A stretch of 64,000 bases of DNA from Planctomycetaceae bacterium. Lineage in GTDB: Bacteria; Planctomycetota; Planctomycetia; Planctomycetales; Planctomycetaceae. Position 1 is the first letter of the stretch. Each line of letters opens with the position of its first letter. A model generated the notes under the pieces. It was not told the DNA's origin, searched no databases, and worked only from the letters and a program-made list of their open reading frames with translations. The stretch lies in contig JABURQ010000162.1 of assembly GCA_014762625.1 (NCBI GenBank), positions 1 through 64,000 of the forward strand. Reading direction: 5' to 3'. This document shows, piece by piece, positions 39,756 through 49,636 of the stretch. The position numbers and the translations under genes are program-made.

Positions 39756-41207
39756 ATGTCCAGATATTCTTTTCTCCTGATCCTACTGCCGTTGATTCTC
39801 GGAAGTCAGACGAGCTCTTCTCTTGCTGCTGAGGATAAACTGAATGTACTGTTCATCGCCGTCGATGACTTGGGAAATGTCCTGGACCGCGACAGACCTG
39901 CCGGCATCAAAACACCCCATCTCGACGAATTGAAGGAACGCGGCGTCTTCTTTCAACGAGCCTATTGCCAGATTCCACTCTGTAATCCAAGTCGGGCGTC
40001 TGTCATGACGGGCAAGCGTCCCGATGCAACCACCGTCTGGGATCTGGACCGTCATTTCCGTGACCAAATCCCTGATGCGGTGACGCTCTCGCAGCAGTTT
40101 CGCCAACGAGATTATCAGGTCGCCCGAGTCGGAAAAATCTATCACTACAACGTCCCGAAAGGAATCGGAACCGATGGTCTGGATGACAAACCGTCTTGGG
40201 ACAAAGTGATCAACCCCAAAGGTCGCGATGTCGCCGAGGAAGCGTTGATCACCAACCCCACCCCCTGGAAACCGGTTTCCGCGGCCATGAGCTGGCTGGA
40301 AGCCGACGGAACCGACGAAGAACAAACCGACGGCATGATCGCAACAGAAGCGATCGGACTACTCAAGGAATTCCAGGAACAGCCGTTTTTCCTGGCGGTC
40401 GGTTTCTTTCGACCTCATACCCCCTACGTCGCCCCGAAAAAGTATTTCGAGATGCATCCGCTGGAAGAGATTAGACTGGAAGAAGTCCCTCAAGGAGATC
40501 GTGACGACATTCCCGCCGCCGCCATCCCTCACAACATTCCCAAGCCGGACTACGGCCTAGAAACGGAGATATTGAAAAATTCTCTGCAAGCGTATTATGC
40601 GTCCGTCAGTTTTGTCGATGCTCAGGTTGGACGGGTGGTCGCCGAGCTCGACCGTCTGAATCTCAGCGACAACACGGTGATCGTATTCTGGAGCGATCAC
40701 GGCTATCACCTGGGAGAACATCACCTCTGGCAGAAACGGACGCTGTACGATGAGTCGGCGCGAGCCCCCGTCATTATCGCTGCTCCGGGACTCGACACCG
40801 CGGGAACGACCTGCAATCGGGTGGTGGAATTCATCGACATTTATCCCACAGTCACCGATCTCGTTTTCGGGACTGTTCCCAAAGACATTGACGGCAGAAG
40901 TCTGAAACCGTTACTCGATGATCCTCAACAGAAATGGCGGCATCCGGCGTTCACACAGATTCTCAGACCAGGAGACGGTAAGCCGGTGATGGGTTCCGCG
41001 ATCACGCTGGGACGCTATCGTTATGTGGAATGGAACGGCGGTTCGGCCGGGCGGGAACTCTTCGACCACCGCACAGATCCTCGGGAATTGACGAATCTGG
41101 TCGACTCCCCCGACCATCAACAGATCATTCATCGTTTGCAGAAGAGGTTGCACGAGAATATCTCCACCGACGTCCCCGAAACACCGTTCAATCCGAAACG
41201 TCTCTGA
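39756..41207 (+). CDS. Sulfatase (iduronate-2-sulfatase-like), secreted
   Basis: Signal peptide; LNVLFIAVDDLG; CNPSRASVMTGKRPDATTVWDL; WSDHGYHLGEHHLWQKRTLYDE. Confidence 0.93.
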   Translation: MSRYSFLLILLPLILGSQTSSSLAAEDKLNVLFIAVDDLGNVLDRDRPAGIKTPHLDELKERGVFFQRAYCQIPLCNPSRASVMTGKRPDATTVWDLDRHFRDQIPDAVTLSQQFRQRDYQVARVGKIYHYNVPKGIGTDGLDDKPSWDKVINPKGRDVAEEALITNPTPWKPVSAAMSWLEADGTDEEQTDGMIATEAIGLLKEFQEQPFFLAVGFFRPHTPYVAPKKYFEMHPLEEIRLEEVPQGDRDDIPAAAIPHNIPKPDYGLETEILKNSLQAYYASVSFVDAQVGRVVAELDRLNLSDNTVIVFWSDHGYHLGEHHLWQKRTLYDESARAPVIIAAPGLDTAGTTCNRVVEFIDIYPTVTDLVFGTVPKDIDGRSLKPLLDDPQQKWRHPAFTQILRPGDGKPVMGSAITLGRYRYVEWNGGSAGRELFDHRTDPRELTNLVDSPDHQQIIHRLQKRLHENISTDVPETPFNPKRL

Positions 41208-41224
41208 CTTACACGAATCCGTCA

Positions 41225-42286
41225 ATGACGAACGCCAGTACCATCACATCAGATTCCCCGGCTCCGATTCTTTCCTCACGTCGTGAGGGGCCGCTGGAAA
41301 TCAAACCGCTAGCACTCGGAAACGTCCATATCGGTTTTCCCATCGTGCAAGCGGCTTTGAGCGGCTATAGCGACTGGCCGATGCGTGTTGTCGCTCGCCG
41401 ACTCGGAGCCCCCTATACCATTCACGAAGTTGTCATCGACCAATTCGTTCTCGATCTCAAGGACCGAGAGAAAACCAGGCACCATCTCTTCATCTCCGAC
41501 GAAGAACATCCCGTCGGAGGACAGTTGATGGGGGCACAGCCCGACGACTTCGTTGCCGCCGCCCGCAAACTGGTCGAGGTCGGTTTCGACGTCATCGACA
41601 TTAACTTCGGTTGTCCCGTGAAGTCGGCTGTTAACGGCTGTCGAGGCGGCTATCATCTCGGTCAACCCGATGTAGCCCTCGACATTATCCGAAAAGTGAG
41701 AGAGATCGTCCCGGCGGAGATACCGGTGACTCTCAAACTCCGCAACGGTATCGACGACACGTCCGAAAGTCGCGATCAGTTCTTTGAAATCCTTGAGGGA
41801 GCGTACGACGCGGGCATCGCCTCAGCGACGGTACATTCCCGTTCCGTCACCCAGAAATACATCGGCCCCAGCAACTGGGATTTTCTCCGAGAGGTCAAGC
41901 AGTTCGCAGGAACCCGTACAGTCCTCGGGAGCGGCGATCTCTTCACGGCGCAGGCGTGTCTCGACATGATTCACCAGACCGGTGTGGACGGCGTGACAGT
42001 CGCGCGGGGAGCCATCGGGAATCCGTGGATTTTCCAACAAGCTCGCGATCTTTCCGAAGGTCGCACGCCATTTGTTCCCGATCTCCAGGAACAACGTCGC
42101 GTTCTGGAAATGCAATACTCGCTTCATCTTGACTATCATCCTCCCAAAGCGGTCTCCACGATGCGCAAGTTCGGGATCAAGTTTGCGCCGCTGCATCCGA
42201 ACCCAGTCGATGTCCGTAACGCATTTGCCAGGATCAAAACCGAGGACGACTGGCGATTGGTTTTGGAGGAGTGGTACACAGTTTGA
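41225..42286 (+). CDS. tRNA-dihydrouridine synthase family protein
   Basis: VQAALSGYSDWPMRVVARRLGAPYTIHEVV; DVIDINFGCPVKSAVNGCRGGYHL; VARGAIGNPWIF; start at 41225. Confidence 0.9.
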   Translation: MTNASTITSDSPAPILSSRREGPLEIKPLALGNVHIGFPIVQAALSGYSDWPMRVVARRLGAPYTIHEVVIDQFVLDLKDREKTRHHLFISDEEHPVGGQLMGAQPDDFVAAARKLVEVGFDVIDINFGCPVKSAVNGCRGGYHLGQPDVALDIIRKVREIVPAEIPVTLKLRNGIDDTSESRDQFFEILEGAYDAGIASATVHSRSVTQKYIGPSNWDFLREVKQFAGTRTVLGSGDLFTAQACLDMIHQTGVDGVTVARGAIGNPWIFQQARDLSEGRTPFVPDLQEQRRVLEMQYSLHLDYHPPKAVSTMRKFGIKFAPLHPNPVDVRNAFARIKTEDDWRLVLEEWYTV

Positions 42287-42393
42287 TTTGTCATTGATCC
42301 TGTGAATCTCCCGCTGCATACTCCATACAGACGAACGTTTTCAGCACAATCTCAACTTTCATCACAAGTCCAAAAGTCTCAGGGGCTGATTTC

Positions 42394-43908
42394 ATGCGAT
42401 ACATGATTCATATTTCTTTCGCGGTTCTCTTCGCTTCAATGTCCACGAACGTCCCAGAGACGCAAGCTGACGACCGACCGAATATCATCCTGATGATGGG
42501 AGACGATCACGGCTGGGAAGAGACGGGATACAATGGACACCCCTACGTCAAAACGCCCGTTCTCGATGAAATGGCCCGAACGGGATTGAGACTGGATCGC
42601 TTCCATTCGGGGCACTCTTCCTGCTCACCGACGCGGGGAAGTTTTCTCACAGGCCGACATCCAAATCGGTACGGCACGTTCACTCCCGGCTGTTCTCTGC
42701 GTCCCGAAGAGATCACCATGGCCCAGCTTCTCAAAACAGCGGGATACACGACAGCACACTTCGGGAAATGGCACCTCGGTCCGGTCAAAAAGTCCTCTCC
42801 CACGAATCCCCACGAGATGGGCTTCGATCATTACATCTCTCACGATAATTTCTTCGAACTGAATCCCCAGTTTTCGATCAACGGCGGCCCTCCGACTCTG
42901 TTCGAGGGGGAAAGCTCCGAAATTCTGATTGACGAAACGATCAAATTCATCGAGCAGACTGAATCCGATCGGAAACCGTTCCTGATCGTCGTCTGGTTCG
43001 GATCCCCCCACGAACCATATCAAGGGTTACCGAAAGACCTGGCTTTGTACGACGAACTGCCTGCGAAGTATCCCGATCAAATGGTCCGTTTGACTTCCAA
43101 CGAAACCGGAAAGCAGACGCAGCGACCGCTCGGAGATGTGCTACGGGAACGCTACGCGGAGATTACCGCCATGGACCGTTCCATCGGAACGTTGCGGGAC
43201 TATCTCAAACAGCATGACCTGCGAGACAATACACTGCTGTTTTATTGCGGCGATAACGGGACACCACGCAGTGGCGTTCTGTCTTATCCATTACGAAATA
43301 AAACATTAAGTGGTCAGAAAGCACAAATTTATTCCGGAGGAACCCGCGTTCCCGGTCTCATCGAGTGGCCAGACAGGATTCCATCCCCCCGCGTCAGTGC
43401 CGTCAACACCGTCACGAGTGACTTGTTGCCGACGGTCTGTGAAATTGCCAATGTTGAACTCCCGCAACGTCCTTTGGACGGCATCAATTTGGTGCCGTTG
43501 CTCGACGGGAAGATGTCAGAGCGTCCAGAGCCGATCGGTTTCTGGCATTACAACTTGCGGCGAGACAGTAAAAACGATCCGTATATCGCCCCCGAACTTC
43601 AAACAGGAACCACGCCGCTCGTCAAACTCTCCGGCGGCATCCCCACCAGAAACTTCCGCAATTACAAGCACCCCAGCATCTCACCCGGGGATTACGGAGG
43701 AGACCGGTCGATGGTCGACAACCGGTACAAGCTGATTCTGAAAGGCGATGCTGAAGATCCGAAACGTGAGCTCTACGACATGCGTGAGGATCCGGCAGAA
43801 ACCACGAATCTGGCTGAAAAACATCCAGAGATTGCCAATCGTCTGCAAAATACGCTGAAAGAATGGCAGGATTCGGTGCTGGAGTCTCTCACCGGCCAGG
43901 ATTATTGA
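42394..43908 (+). CDS. Sulfatase, secreted
   Basis: RPNIILMMGDDHGWEETGYNGHP; SSCSPTRGSFLTGRHPNR; HFGKWHLGPV. Confidence 0.93.
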   Translation: MRYMIHISFAVLFASMSTNVPETQADDRPNIILMMGDDHGWEETGYNGHPYVKTPVLDEMARTGLRLDRFHSGHSSCSPTRGSFLTGRHPNRYGTFTPGCSLRPEEITMAQLLKTAGYTTAHFGKWHLGPVKKSSPTNPHEMGFDHYISHDNFFELNPQFSINGGPPTLFEGESSEILIDETIKFIEQTESDRKPFLIVVWFGSPHEPYQGLPKDLALYDELPAKYPDQMVRLTSNETGKQTQRPLGDVLRERYAEITAMDRSIGTLRDYLKQHDLRDNTLLFYCGDNGTPRSGVLSYPLRNKTLSGQKAQIYSGGTRVPGLIEWPDRIPSPRVSAVNTVTSDLLPTVCEIANVELPQRPLDGINLVPLLDGKMSERPEPIGFWHYNLRRDSKNDPYIAPELQTGTTPLVKLSGGIPTRNFRNYKHPSISPGDYGGDRSMVDNRYKLILKGDAEDPKRELYDMREDPAETTNLAEKHPEIANRLQNTLKEWQDSVLESLTGQDY

Positions 43909-43983
43909 AAACCACCCCAGATGGTGAGTTGAGTAAGCATCAATTTTCGTTGTCGAACATCCGCAATCTTGTGGTCGTTTGTG

Positions 43984-44163
43984 CTACTCGTCGGATTCAT
44001 CGCATTGATTCTCTGCGGATTGATCGGGAGCCTCGAGTTTCCGAAACAGGCGAACGATATCGACGGCGCCAAGCGGAACGATTACCAGGGCCAGGATCAA
44101 ATAGCTCCCCAATCCCAGGAACAACACTCCCTCCCAAAAAGAAATCCATTGCAATTCGTTCAT
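43984..44163 (-). CDS. Small single-TM protein, candidate accessory subunit of the adjacent sodium:solute symporter
   Basis: MNELQWISFWEGVLFLGLGSYLILALVIVPLGAVDIVRLFRKLEA...; ATGA overlap with symporter stop. Confidence 0.7.
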   Translation of the reverse strand: MNELQWISFWEGVLFLGLGSYLILALVIVPLGAVDIVRLFRKLEAPDQSAENQCDESDE

Positions 44164-45734
44164 GGCAGCACCTCGTCTGGAATTTCTTCTGAGTCCGGGT
44201 AGATGAGAGAGCCAGCAACAAACAGAATCACACAAGCAACATACACGGAAAGAGCCACCGACTCCGCGGAGATATACCCCGTGAGAAACTTGGGAGAAAT
44301 CTGACGTAGAGACTCCAGAAACAGCCCTGCAATTGCCAACATCCCTCCACACATCCCCCAGACTGCTCCGGTACTCGACGCCCGTTTCCAGTACATACCG
44401 CCAATGAGCGCCGTCGCCGAACCGCTGACATAGATGGTCCCCGTCACCCCCATGTAAGTCCAGACGCTCTCCGGCAGTTCATACCAGATCCCCCAGATCA
44501 ACAGCACGAGACCAATCAGAACCACAATCCAACGCGTGTAGCGAATACTCTCGGCATCTGTGAGTCGGTGTACTCGTTTGAGTGGCGCGATAATATCCTG
44601 TGAGGCAATCGATGCCCACGCCAACAGATAGCTGTCGTGGGTTGACATGAACGCCGCCATCAAACCCGCCACGAGAATTCCCAGTAATCCCGTCGGAACA
44701 ATTTTCCCGATCAATAGCGGCATCGCGTGCGAAGGATGACCGGGCGTCTCTGCTTCTCCATTGAGACCGAAGTACTGGCTCAGTTCGGGGTCCTGATGCA
44801 TAAAGGCAAAGGCCGTGATCCCCCACAAAGCGGGAACGGCAAAACGAGAGAAGAATCCCGGTGATCCCAGAAAAAAGGTTTTCTGTGTGGTTCGCACATC
44901 CTGTGTCGTGAGTGCCCGCGTCACTTCCGGAGCCCAACAGAGTGCTGCTGCAAACGTCAGACAAACCATCCAGATCACGTAAGCCCAGCCGAACGAGTCA
45001 GGATGAACCGGATTAAAGGCCGCTTCACCGTGCGATTCACTCCAGATCCGGACAACGTTGGTCCAACCGAGGCCCGGCGACGAATAACACATCCACAAAC
45101 CGAGACCGAGGCCGACACTCAGAATCACAAATTGCAAATAGTCCGTCACGAGTACCGCGACCATGCCGCCGAGGACCGTGTAAGCCAGCACCATCACGAT
45201 CAGCAAACTGGTGATGATATTCACGACGTTTTCCGCCGAGTCATTGGAGTCAACCATCCCGGTCGCGTAGGCGATGAAAGTGGCTCCCATTTTAGGAAAC
45301 AAGCCCATATTCAAGACACCCGCCAGGACACAAATGGAGCCCGCCAGAATGCGGACCTTGCGGCTGTAGCGAATCTCGAAATATTCGGGGATTGTCGTCA
45401 GATTGAGTTCTCGTAAATGGCTGATGACAAATCCCGAAGCCCCCAGTCCCATCGTGACGACGAGGGCCACCAACGGCACGAACAGATAGGCAAACCCACG
45501 ACTGAAACCGTCCATCGAGGCATACATTAACGTGACGAGGCCAAGCCCCGTTCCGATAAAGCTCGCGATGCTGAGCGCGGTTCCCGCCTGTCGTCCACCA
45601 ACAAGATAGTGACTGGCGCTGTGGACGTGACGATTGACGTACATGCCGAAGATCGCCGTCCCCAGCAGATAGACAGCCACAATCAGCCAATCCCAGTTTG
45701 TAAAATTTGTGTCCAGCATCAGGTGGAGTACCAA
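44160..45734 (-). CDS. Sodium:solute symporter (SSS family)
   Basis: MYVNRHVHSASHYLVGGRQAGTALSIASFIGTGLGL; multi-pass hydrophobic; TIPEYFEIRYSRKVRILAGSI. Confidence 0.9.
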   Translation of the reverse strand: MVLHLMLDTNFTNWDWLIVAVYLLGTAIFGMYVNRHVHSASHYLVGGRQAGTALSIASFIGTGLGLVTLMYASMDGFSRGFAYLFVPLVALVVTMGLGASGFVISHLRELNLTTIPEYFEIRYSRKVRILAGSICVLAGVLNMGLFPKMGATFIAYATGMVDSNDSAENVVNIITSLLIVMVLAYTVLGGMVAVLVTDYLQFVILSVGLGLGLWMCYSSPGLGWTNVVRIWSESHGEAAFNPVHPDSFGWAYVIWMVCLTFAAALCWAPEVTRALTTQDVRTTQKTFFLGSPGFFSRFAVPALWGITAFAFMHQDPELSQYFGLNGEAETPGHPSHAMPLLIGKIVPTGLLGILVAGLMAAFMSTHDSYLLAWASIASQDIIAPLKRVHRLTDAESIRYTRWIVVLIGLVLLIWGIWYELPESVWTYMGVTGTIYVSGSATALIGGMYWKRASSTGAVWGMCGGMLAIAGLFLESLRQISPKFLTGYISAESVALSVYVACVILFVAGSLIYPDSEEIPDEVLP

Positions 45735-46017
45735 CTTGCGGTCAATAATGTCGAACCGATTGAATCACCCTTCCCTCTCCAGTTCCAGCAGAAAATGGAG
45801 AATCGTGACATCGTCGATTGATTCTTCTATTTAAACCGAAGACACCAATTCTGATTTCTGAAGATTGAAACCTGTGAAACTTTACGGCCTGAAGCGATTG
45901 TTTCAGCCGTGCCGTATTTGGGGGACTTTCTCTGCTGGGCGTGCCGATAGTGACGATAATAGGCCCCATTTCCCAAGGTGGGATATCAGATAAATATCCG
46001 CTATTTGAGGACGCTCC

Positions 46018-47328
46018 TTGCTCTGCTCTCGACTGTCAATCACTTGTTTGATGCTGTTGGCGACGTGGGGGATGTGCGCGAATGCAGCAGCACAAACCAA
46101 CCAGCCTCCTCCCGCTCCCGCCAGTGATTCCGCAGAATCGGCTAATACCGGCATGACTTTGACCGACTTCCAGTCGCTCGCGTTGCAAAATAATCCGACA
46201 TTGAGTGCCGCTCGTGCCAGAATTCAGTCCGCTTCAGGTCGGCAAGTTCAAGCGGGTTTATTTCCGAATCCCATCGTCGGCTACCATGCAACTGAAGTCG
46301 GGAATCTCGATACATCCGGTGTTCAAGGGGGCTTTGTCAGACAGGAATTCATCACCGCCGGCAAATTAGGATTGGACCAAACGATTGCAGGTCAGGACGT
46401 CAAAGCGGCTCGCTTTCACTGGTATGCCCAAGAACGCCGTGTCCTGAATGATATCGAAATCCGCTTCTACGAAGCACTCGCCGCTCAGCGTCGAGTCGAA
46501 ATGGCGACCGAGTTGGCCCGAATTGGTGATGAACTGGTCGCTGCCACCGAAAAACTGCAACAAGGACGCCTGCGATCGGAAAACGATCTGCTGCAAGCTG
46601 AAATCCGAGCGGAAGAAGCTCATATCGAGTTGGACAACTCCCTTAATGAGCGGGAGGAAGCCAATCGTCGCCTGGCAACGATTGTCGGCACTCCGGAACT
46701 AAACGTTTCGTCGCTCTCAGGAACGCTGGAGGCCGACCTGCCCGATTTAGCCTGGGAAGATTGTCAAACGTTGTTGGTCAGCAATCATCCGGAGTTGAAT
46801 GTTGCTCGCACCCGTTCCGAACGGGCACGGATTGCGATCGAACGGGCGAAACGGGAACCAATCCCAAACGTGACGACTTTTGTGAGTATGCGGCATAACA
46901 ACATCACCGGGAGTGATGTCGCCAATGTCCAAATTGATGTCCCGATTCCCGTTTTCGACCGCAATCAGGGAAACATTGCCGCTTCCGAGTCGGATTGGAT
47001 CGCCGCGTACAAGAACATTCAACGAGTCGAACTCGATCTCCAGGATCGATTGGCGATTGCGTATCGTCAGTATGCAAATGCCCGACAGCAAGCCGAACGT
47101 TATAGCGAACGAATTATCCCCCGCTCCGAACGTTCGCTGGAACTGGTCACCCGAGCTTACGAAAAAGGTCAGGTCGAGTACCTGACCCTCTTGATCGCCC
47201 AGCAAACCTACGTTGAGGTTACCTTGTCTTATATCGATTCGTTGCAAGATCTGAGAACCGCTTCAGCCGTTATACAAGGACAATTATTAACGGGAAGCCT
47301 CACATCGGGGAGTGACATCTCTAATTGA
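46018..47328 (+). CDS. TolC/CzcC-like outer membrane efflux protein
   Basis: Signal peptide; LALQNNPTLSAARARIQSASGRQVQAGLFPNPIVGY; coiled-coil repeats. Confidence 0.9.
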   Translation: MLCSRLSITCLMLLATWGMCANAAAQTNQPPPAPASDSAESANTGMTLTDFQSLALQNNPTLSAARARIQSASGRQVQAGLFPNPIVGYHATEVGNLDTSGVQGGFVRQEFITAGKLGLDQTIAGQDVKAARFHWYAQERRVLNDIEIRFYEALAAQRRVEMATELARIGDELVAATEKLQQGRLRSENDLLQAEIRAEEAHIELDNSLNEREEANRRLATIVGTPELNVSSLSGTLEADLPDLAWEDCQTLLVSNHPELNVARTRSERARIAIERAKREPIPNVTTFVSMRHNNITGSDVANVQIDVPIPVFDRNQGNIAASESDWIAAYKNIQRVELDLQDRLAIAYRQYANARQQAERYSERIIPRSERSLELVTRAYEKGQVEYLTLLIAQQTYVEVTLSYIDSLQDLRTASAVIQGQLLTGSLTSGSDISN

Positions 47329-47368
47329 TGTTGATCGAAATCTCCATCAAGTCTAGAATATTTTTAAT

Positions 47369-47773
47369 ATGAATCGCATCACGCTCACAATTTTCATCAT
47401 TCTTGCGTTAATCATCTGTCCGATCAGGTGTGTCAACGGCGTATCGTGTTGCGCAGCGGATACTCTAGAAACAGCTTCTTTTTCTGCCTCAGACGCGTGT
47501 TGTTGCGAGGATTGTCATCACCATGATGAAGCCCCCGCCGCCCCTCCCTGCGATCAGGAATATACCTGTCAGGGTGTCTGCGGTGGTCTTATTCTGGGTG
47601 ACCCTGTCGTCATCACCGATGTCTCTCCTGAATTAATACACTATCTGACAACCGACCTACTCGAACCTGAATACTCTGCTTCCTCAGACCTATCCTGGGG
47701 AGAACGAGAGAGCGTTTCGGACCATGACAGCGGTCGCGGTCTGCGCACTCTCTTTTGCTCTTATCTTTGTTGA
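47369..47773 (+). CDS. Small secreted Cys/His-rich protein in efflux operon
   Basis: Hydrophobic N-terminus; SCCAADTLETASFSASDACCCEDCHHHDEAPAAPPCDQEYTCQGVCGGL. Confidence 0.6.
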   Translation: MNRITLTIFIILALIICPIRCVNGVSCCAADTLETASFSASDACCCEDCHHHDEAPAAPPCDQEYTCQGVCGGLILGDPVVITDVSPELIHYLTTDLLEPEYSASSDLSWGERESVSDHDSGRGLRTLFCSYLC

Positions 47774-47876
47774 GAACCTGACCGGGCATTCTCTCCTTGC
47801 CCGCTGAATCGTTTGTGCGTCGTCCCGTAGACATCGCACCTTCTTTCCGAGTTCTCAATTCTTCGGTGATTGTCTC

Positions 47877-49037
47877 ATGTGGTTCCGTTTACTCCCTTGG
47901 GAGTATGCCATCCGAAATCTCTTTCGTCGTCCACTCCGAACGTCTCTGACCTTCGTGGGACTGACGACGGTGATTGTGTTGGTGTTTGTCGTGGTCGGAT
48001 TTATCCGAGGTCTGGAAGCCTCTTTGGAGGTCAGCGGTGATCCGCAAACGGCGATCGTCTTCTCTCTCGGCATGGGAGAAAACCTGGAATATTCGTCCAT
48101 TCCGATGCGTACCAGCGATCTCGTCCCCGCCAGTGTGGCGGGAATCGTCGAACGCAACGGACAGAAGTACGTCTCTCCCGAGTTGTATCTCGGTACACAG
48201 GTCACAGTGGATGATTCGAGCTCAATGGGACTCGTACGCGGAGTGACACGGAGTGTCCTGTTAGTCCGCAACCGGGTCGAACTGGAATCGGGTGATTGGC
48301 CTGAGCCCGGCGAGATCCTGATTGGAGAAATGGTGGCCACCAAACTCGGAGTCGATGGCCGAAGTCTCGGTGTTGGCGATTCGCTCAATTTTGAAGATCG
48401 GGACTGGACGATCAGCGGTACATTCTCGGCAGGAGGAGCCGCGTTTGAATCGGAGATCTGGTGTCGACTTGACGAATTACAGCAAGCCATGAAACGACAG
48501 GATTTAAGTATCGTCGCTCTCACACTCAATCCAAACGCCGACTTTGCGGAACTCGACCTGTTCTGCAAGGAACGTCTCGACCTGGAACTCCAGGCAATTC
48601 GAGAAACCGAGTATTACCAATCGCTCCAGAAAGATTACCAACCGATCCGCTGGCTCTCCTGGCTCGTGGTGTTGCTGGTGGCGGGCGCGGGAGTCTTCGG
48701 CGGCTTGAACACGATGTATGGATCGGTCGTGGGACGTATTGCGGAACTGGCCACCTTGCAAACCATCGGTTTTGTCCGTCGGGCGATCGTCGTGAGTTTG
48801 ATCCAGGAAGGAGTTTTGTTATCGGCGGCTGCCAGTCTGCTGGCCGCCATTATTTCACTGACATTCGTGAATGGGTTAGCGGTCCGGTTCACGATGGGCG
48901 CATTCGCGCTCCGGATTGATAGTACCGCTGTGTTAACCGGCTGCGGAGTCGGGTTGTTACTCGGGCTGTTCGGCTCGATCCCTCCCATTCTCAAAGCCTT
49001 AAGATTACCCATCGTGGATGGGCTGAAATCTGTTTAG
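47877..49037 (+). CDS. ABC transporter permease (MacB/FtsX-type)
   Basis: [41 protein letters not shown]-terminal FtsX-type TM region. Confidence 0.88.
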   Translation: MWFRLLPWEYAIRNLFRRPLRTSLTFVGLTTVIVLVFVVVGFIRGLEASLEVSGDPQTAIVFSLGMGENLEYSSIPMRTSDLVPASVAGIVERNGQKYVSPELYLGTQVTVDDSSSMGLVRGVTRSVLLVRNRVELESGDWPEPGEILIGEMVATKLGVDGRSLGVGDSLNFEDRDWTISGTFSAGGAAFESEIWCRLDELQQAMKRQDLSIVALTLNPNADFAELDLFCKERLDLELQAIRETEYYQSLQKDYQPIRWLSWLVVLLVAGAGVFGGLNTMYGSVVGRIAELATLQTIGFVRRAIVVSLIQEGVLLSAAASLLAAIISLTFVNGLAVRFTMGAFALRIDSTAVLTGCGVGLLLGLFGSIPPILKALRLPIVDGLKSV

Positions 49038-49048
49038 AGTTTTTTTTC

Positions 49049-49073
49049 GCCCGGCTGTCACCGACAGTCGGGC
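49049..49073. other. Intergenic stem-loop between permease and lipoprotein genes
   Basis: GCCCGGCTGTC-ACC-GACAGTCGGGC. Confidence 0.6.
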
Positions 49074-49092
49074 CATCTTCAGAAAGGAATGA

Positions 49093-49632
49093 TTGATGAA
49101 AACGTTAATTACCAGCTTGGCTCTGTTCGGGATGCTTGCCGCGTTCGGCTGCACCCAGTCCGAGACAACGACCGAGACTTCCTCTAGCTCTCCGGAATCC
49201 TCCGAAACTCCTGTCGATTCAACCCTGGTTATTTCCGAAGAACCCGAAGGGGCGCAGGATGTCATCGCGATCCGCGAATCGGCAAAAGATGGCGATGATG
49301 TCGTGATCACCGGACGGATTGGCGGAAGTTCGAACCCCTGGATCGATGGACGCCTGGCGTTCTCCATTGTGGATGGATCGCTGAAAGCGTGTAGCGATAT
49401 TCCGGGAGACGGATGTGAGACCCCTTGGGATTACTGCTGCGAAACCGACAAACTCCCCGGAGCGACCGCGCTCGTCAAAATTGTCGATGCCGACGGAAAA
49501 CTTCTCTCCGGTGACCCCAAGAACGCACTGAACGTCAAAGAACTTTCGCGAGTCGTCGTGAAAGGAAAAGCCCAGCGTGATGACTCCGGCAATTTGACCG
49601 TGGTCGCCGACAGTGTCTATGTGAAAGAGTAG
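49093..49632 (+). CDS. Small predicted lipoprotein in efflux operon
   Basis: Lipobox-like LAAFGCTQSE; low-complexity T/S/E linker; 179 aa. Confidence 0.7.
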   Translation: MMKTLITSLALFGMLAAFGCTQSETTTETSSSSPESSETPVDSTLVISEEPEGAQDVIAIRESAKDGDDVVITGRIGGSSNPWIDGRLAFSIVDGSLKACSDIPGDGCETPWDYCCETDKLPGATALVKIVDADGKLLSGDPKNALNVKELSRVVVKGKAQRDDSGNLTVVADSVYVKE

Positions 49633-49636
49633 TTCG

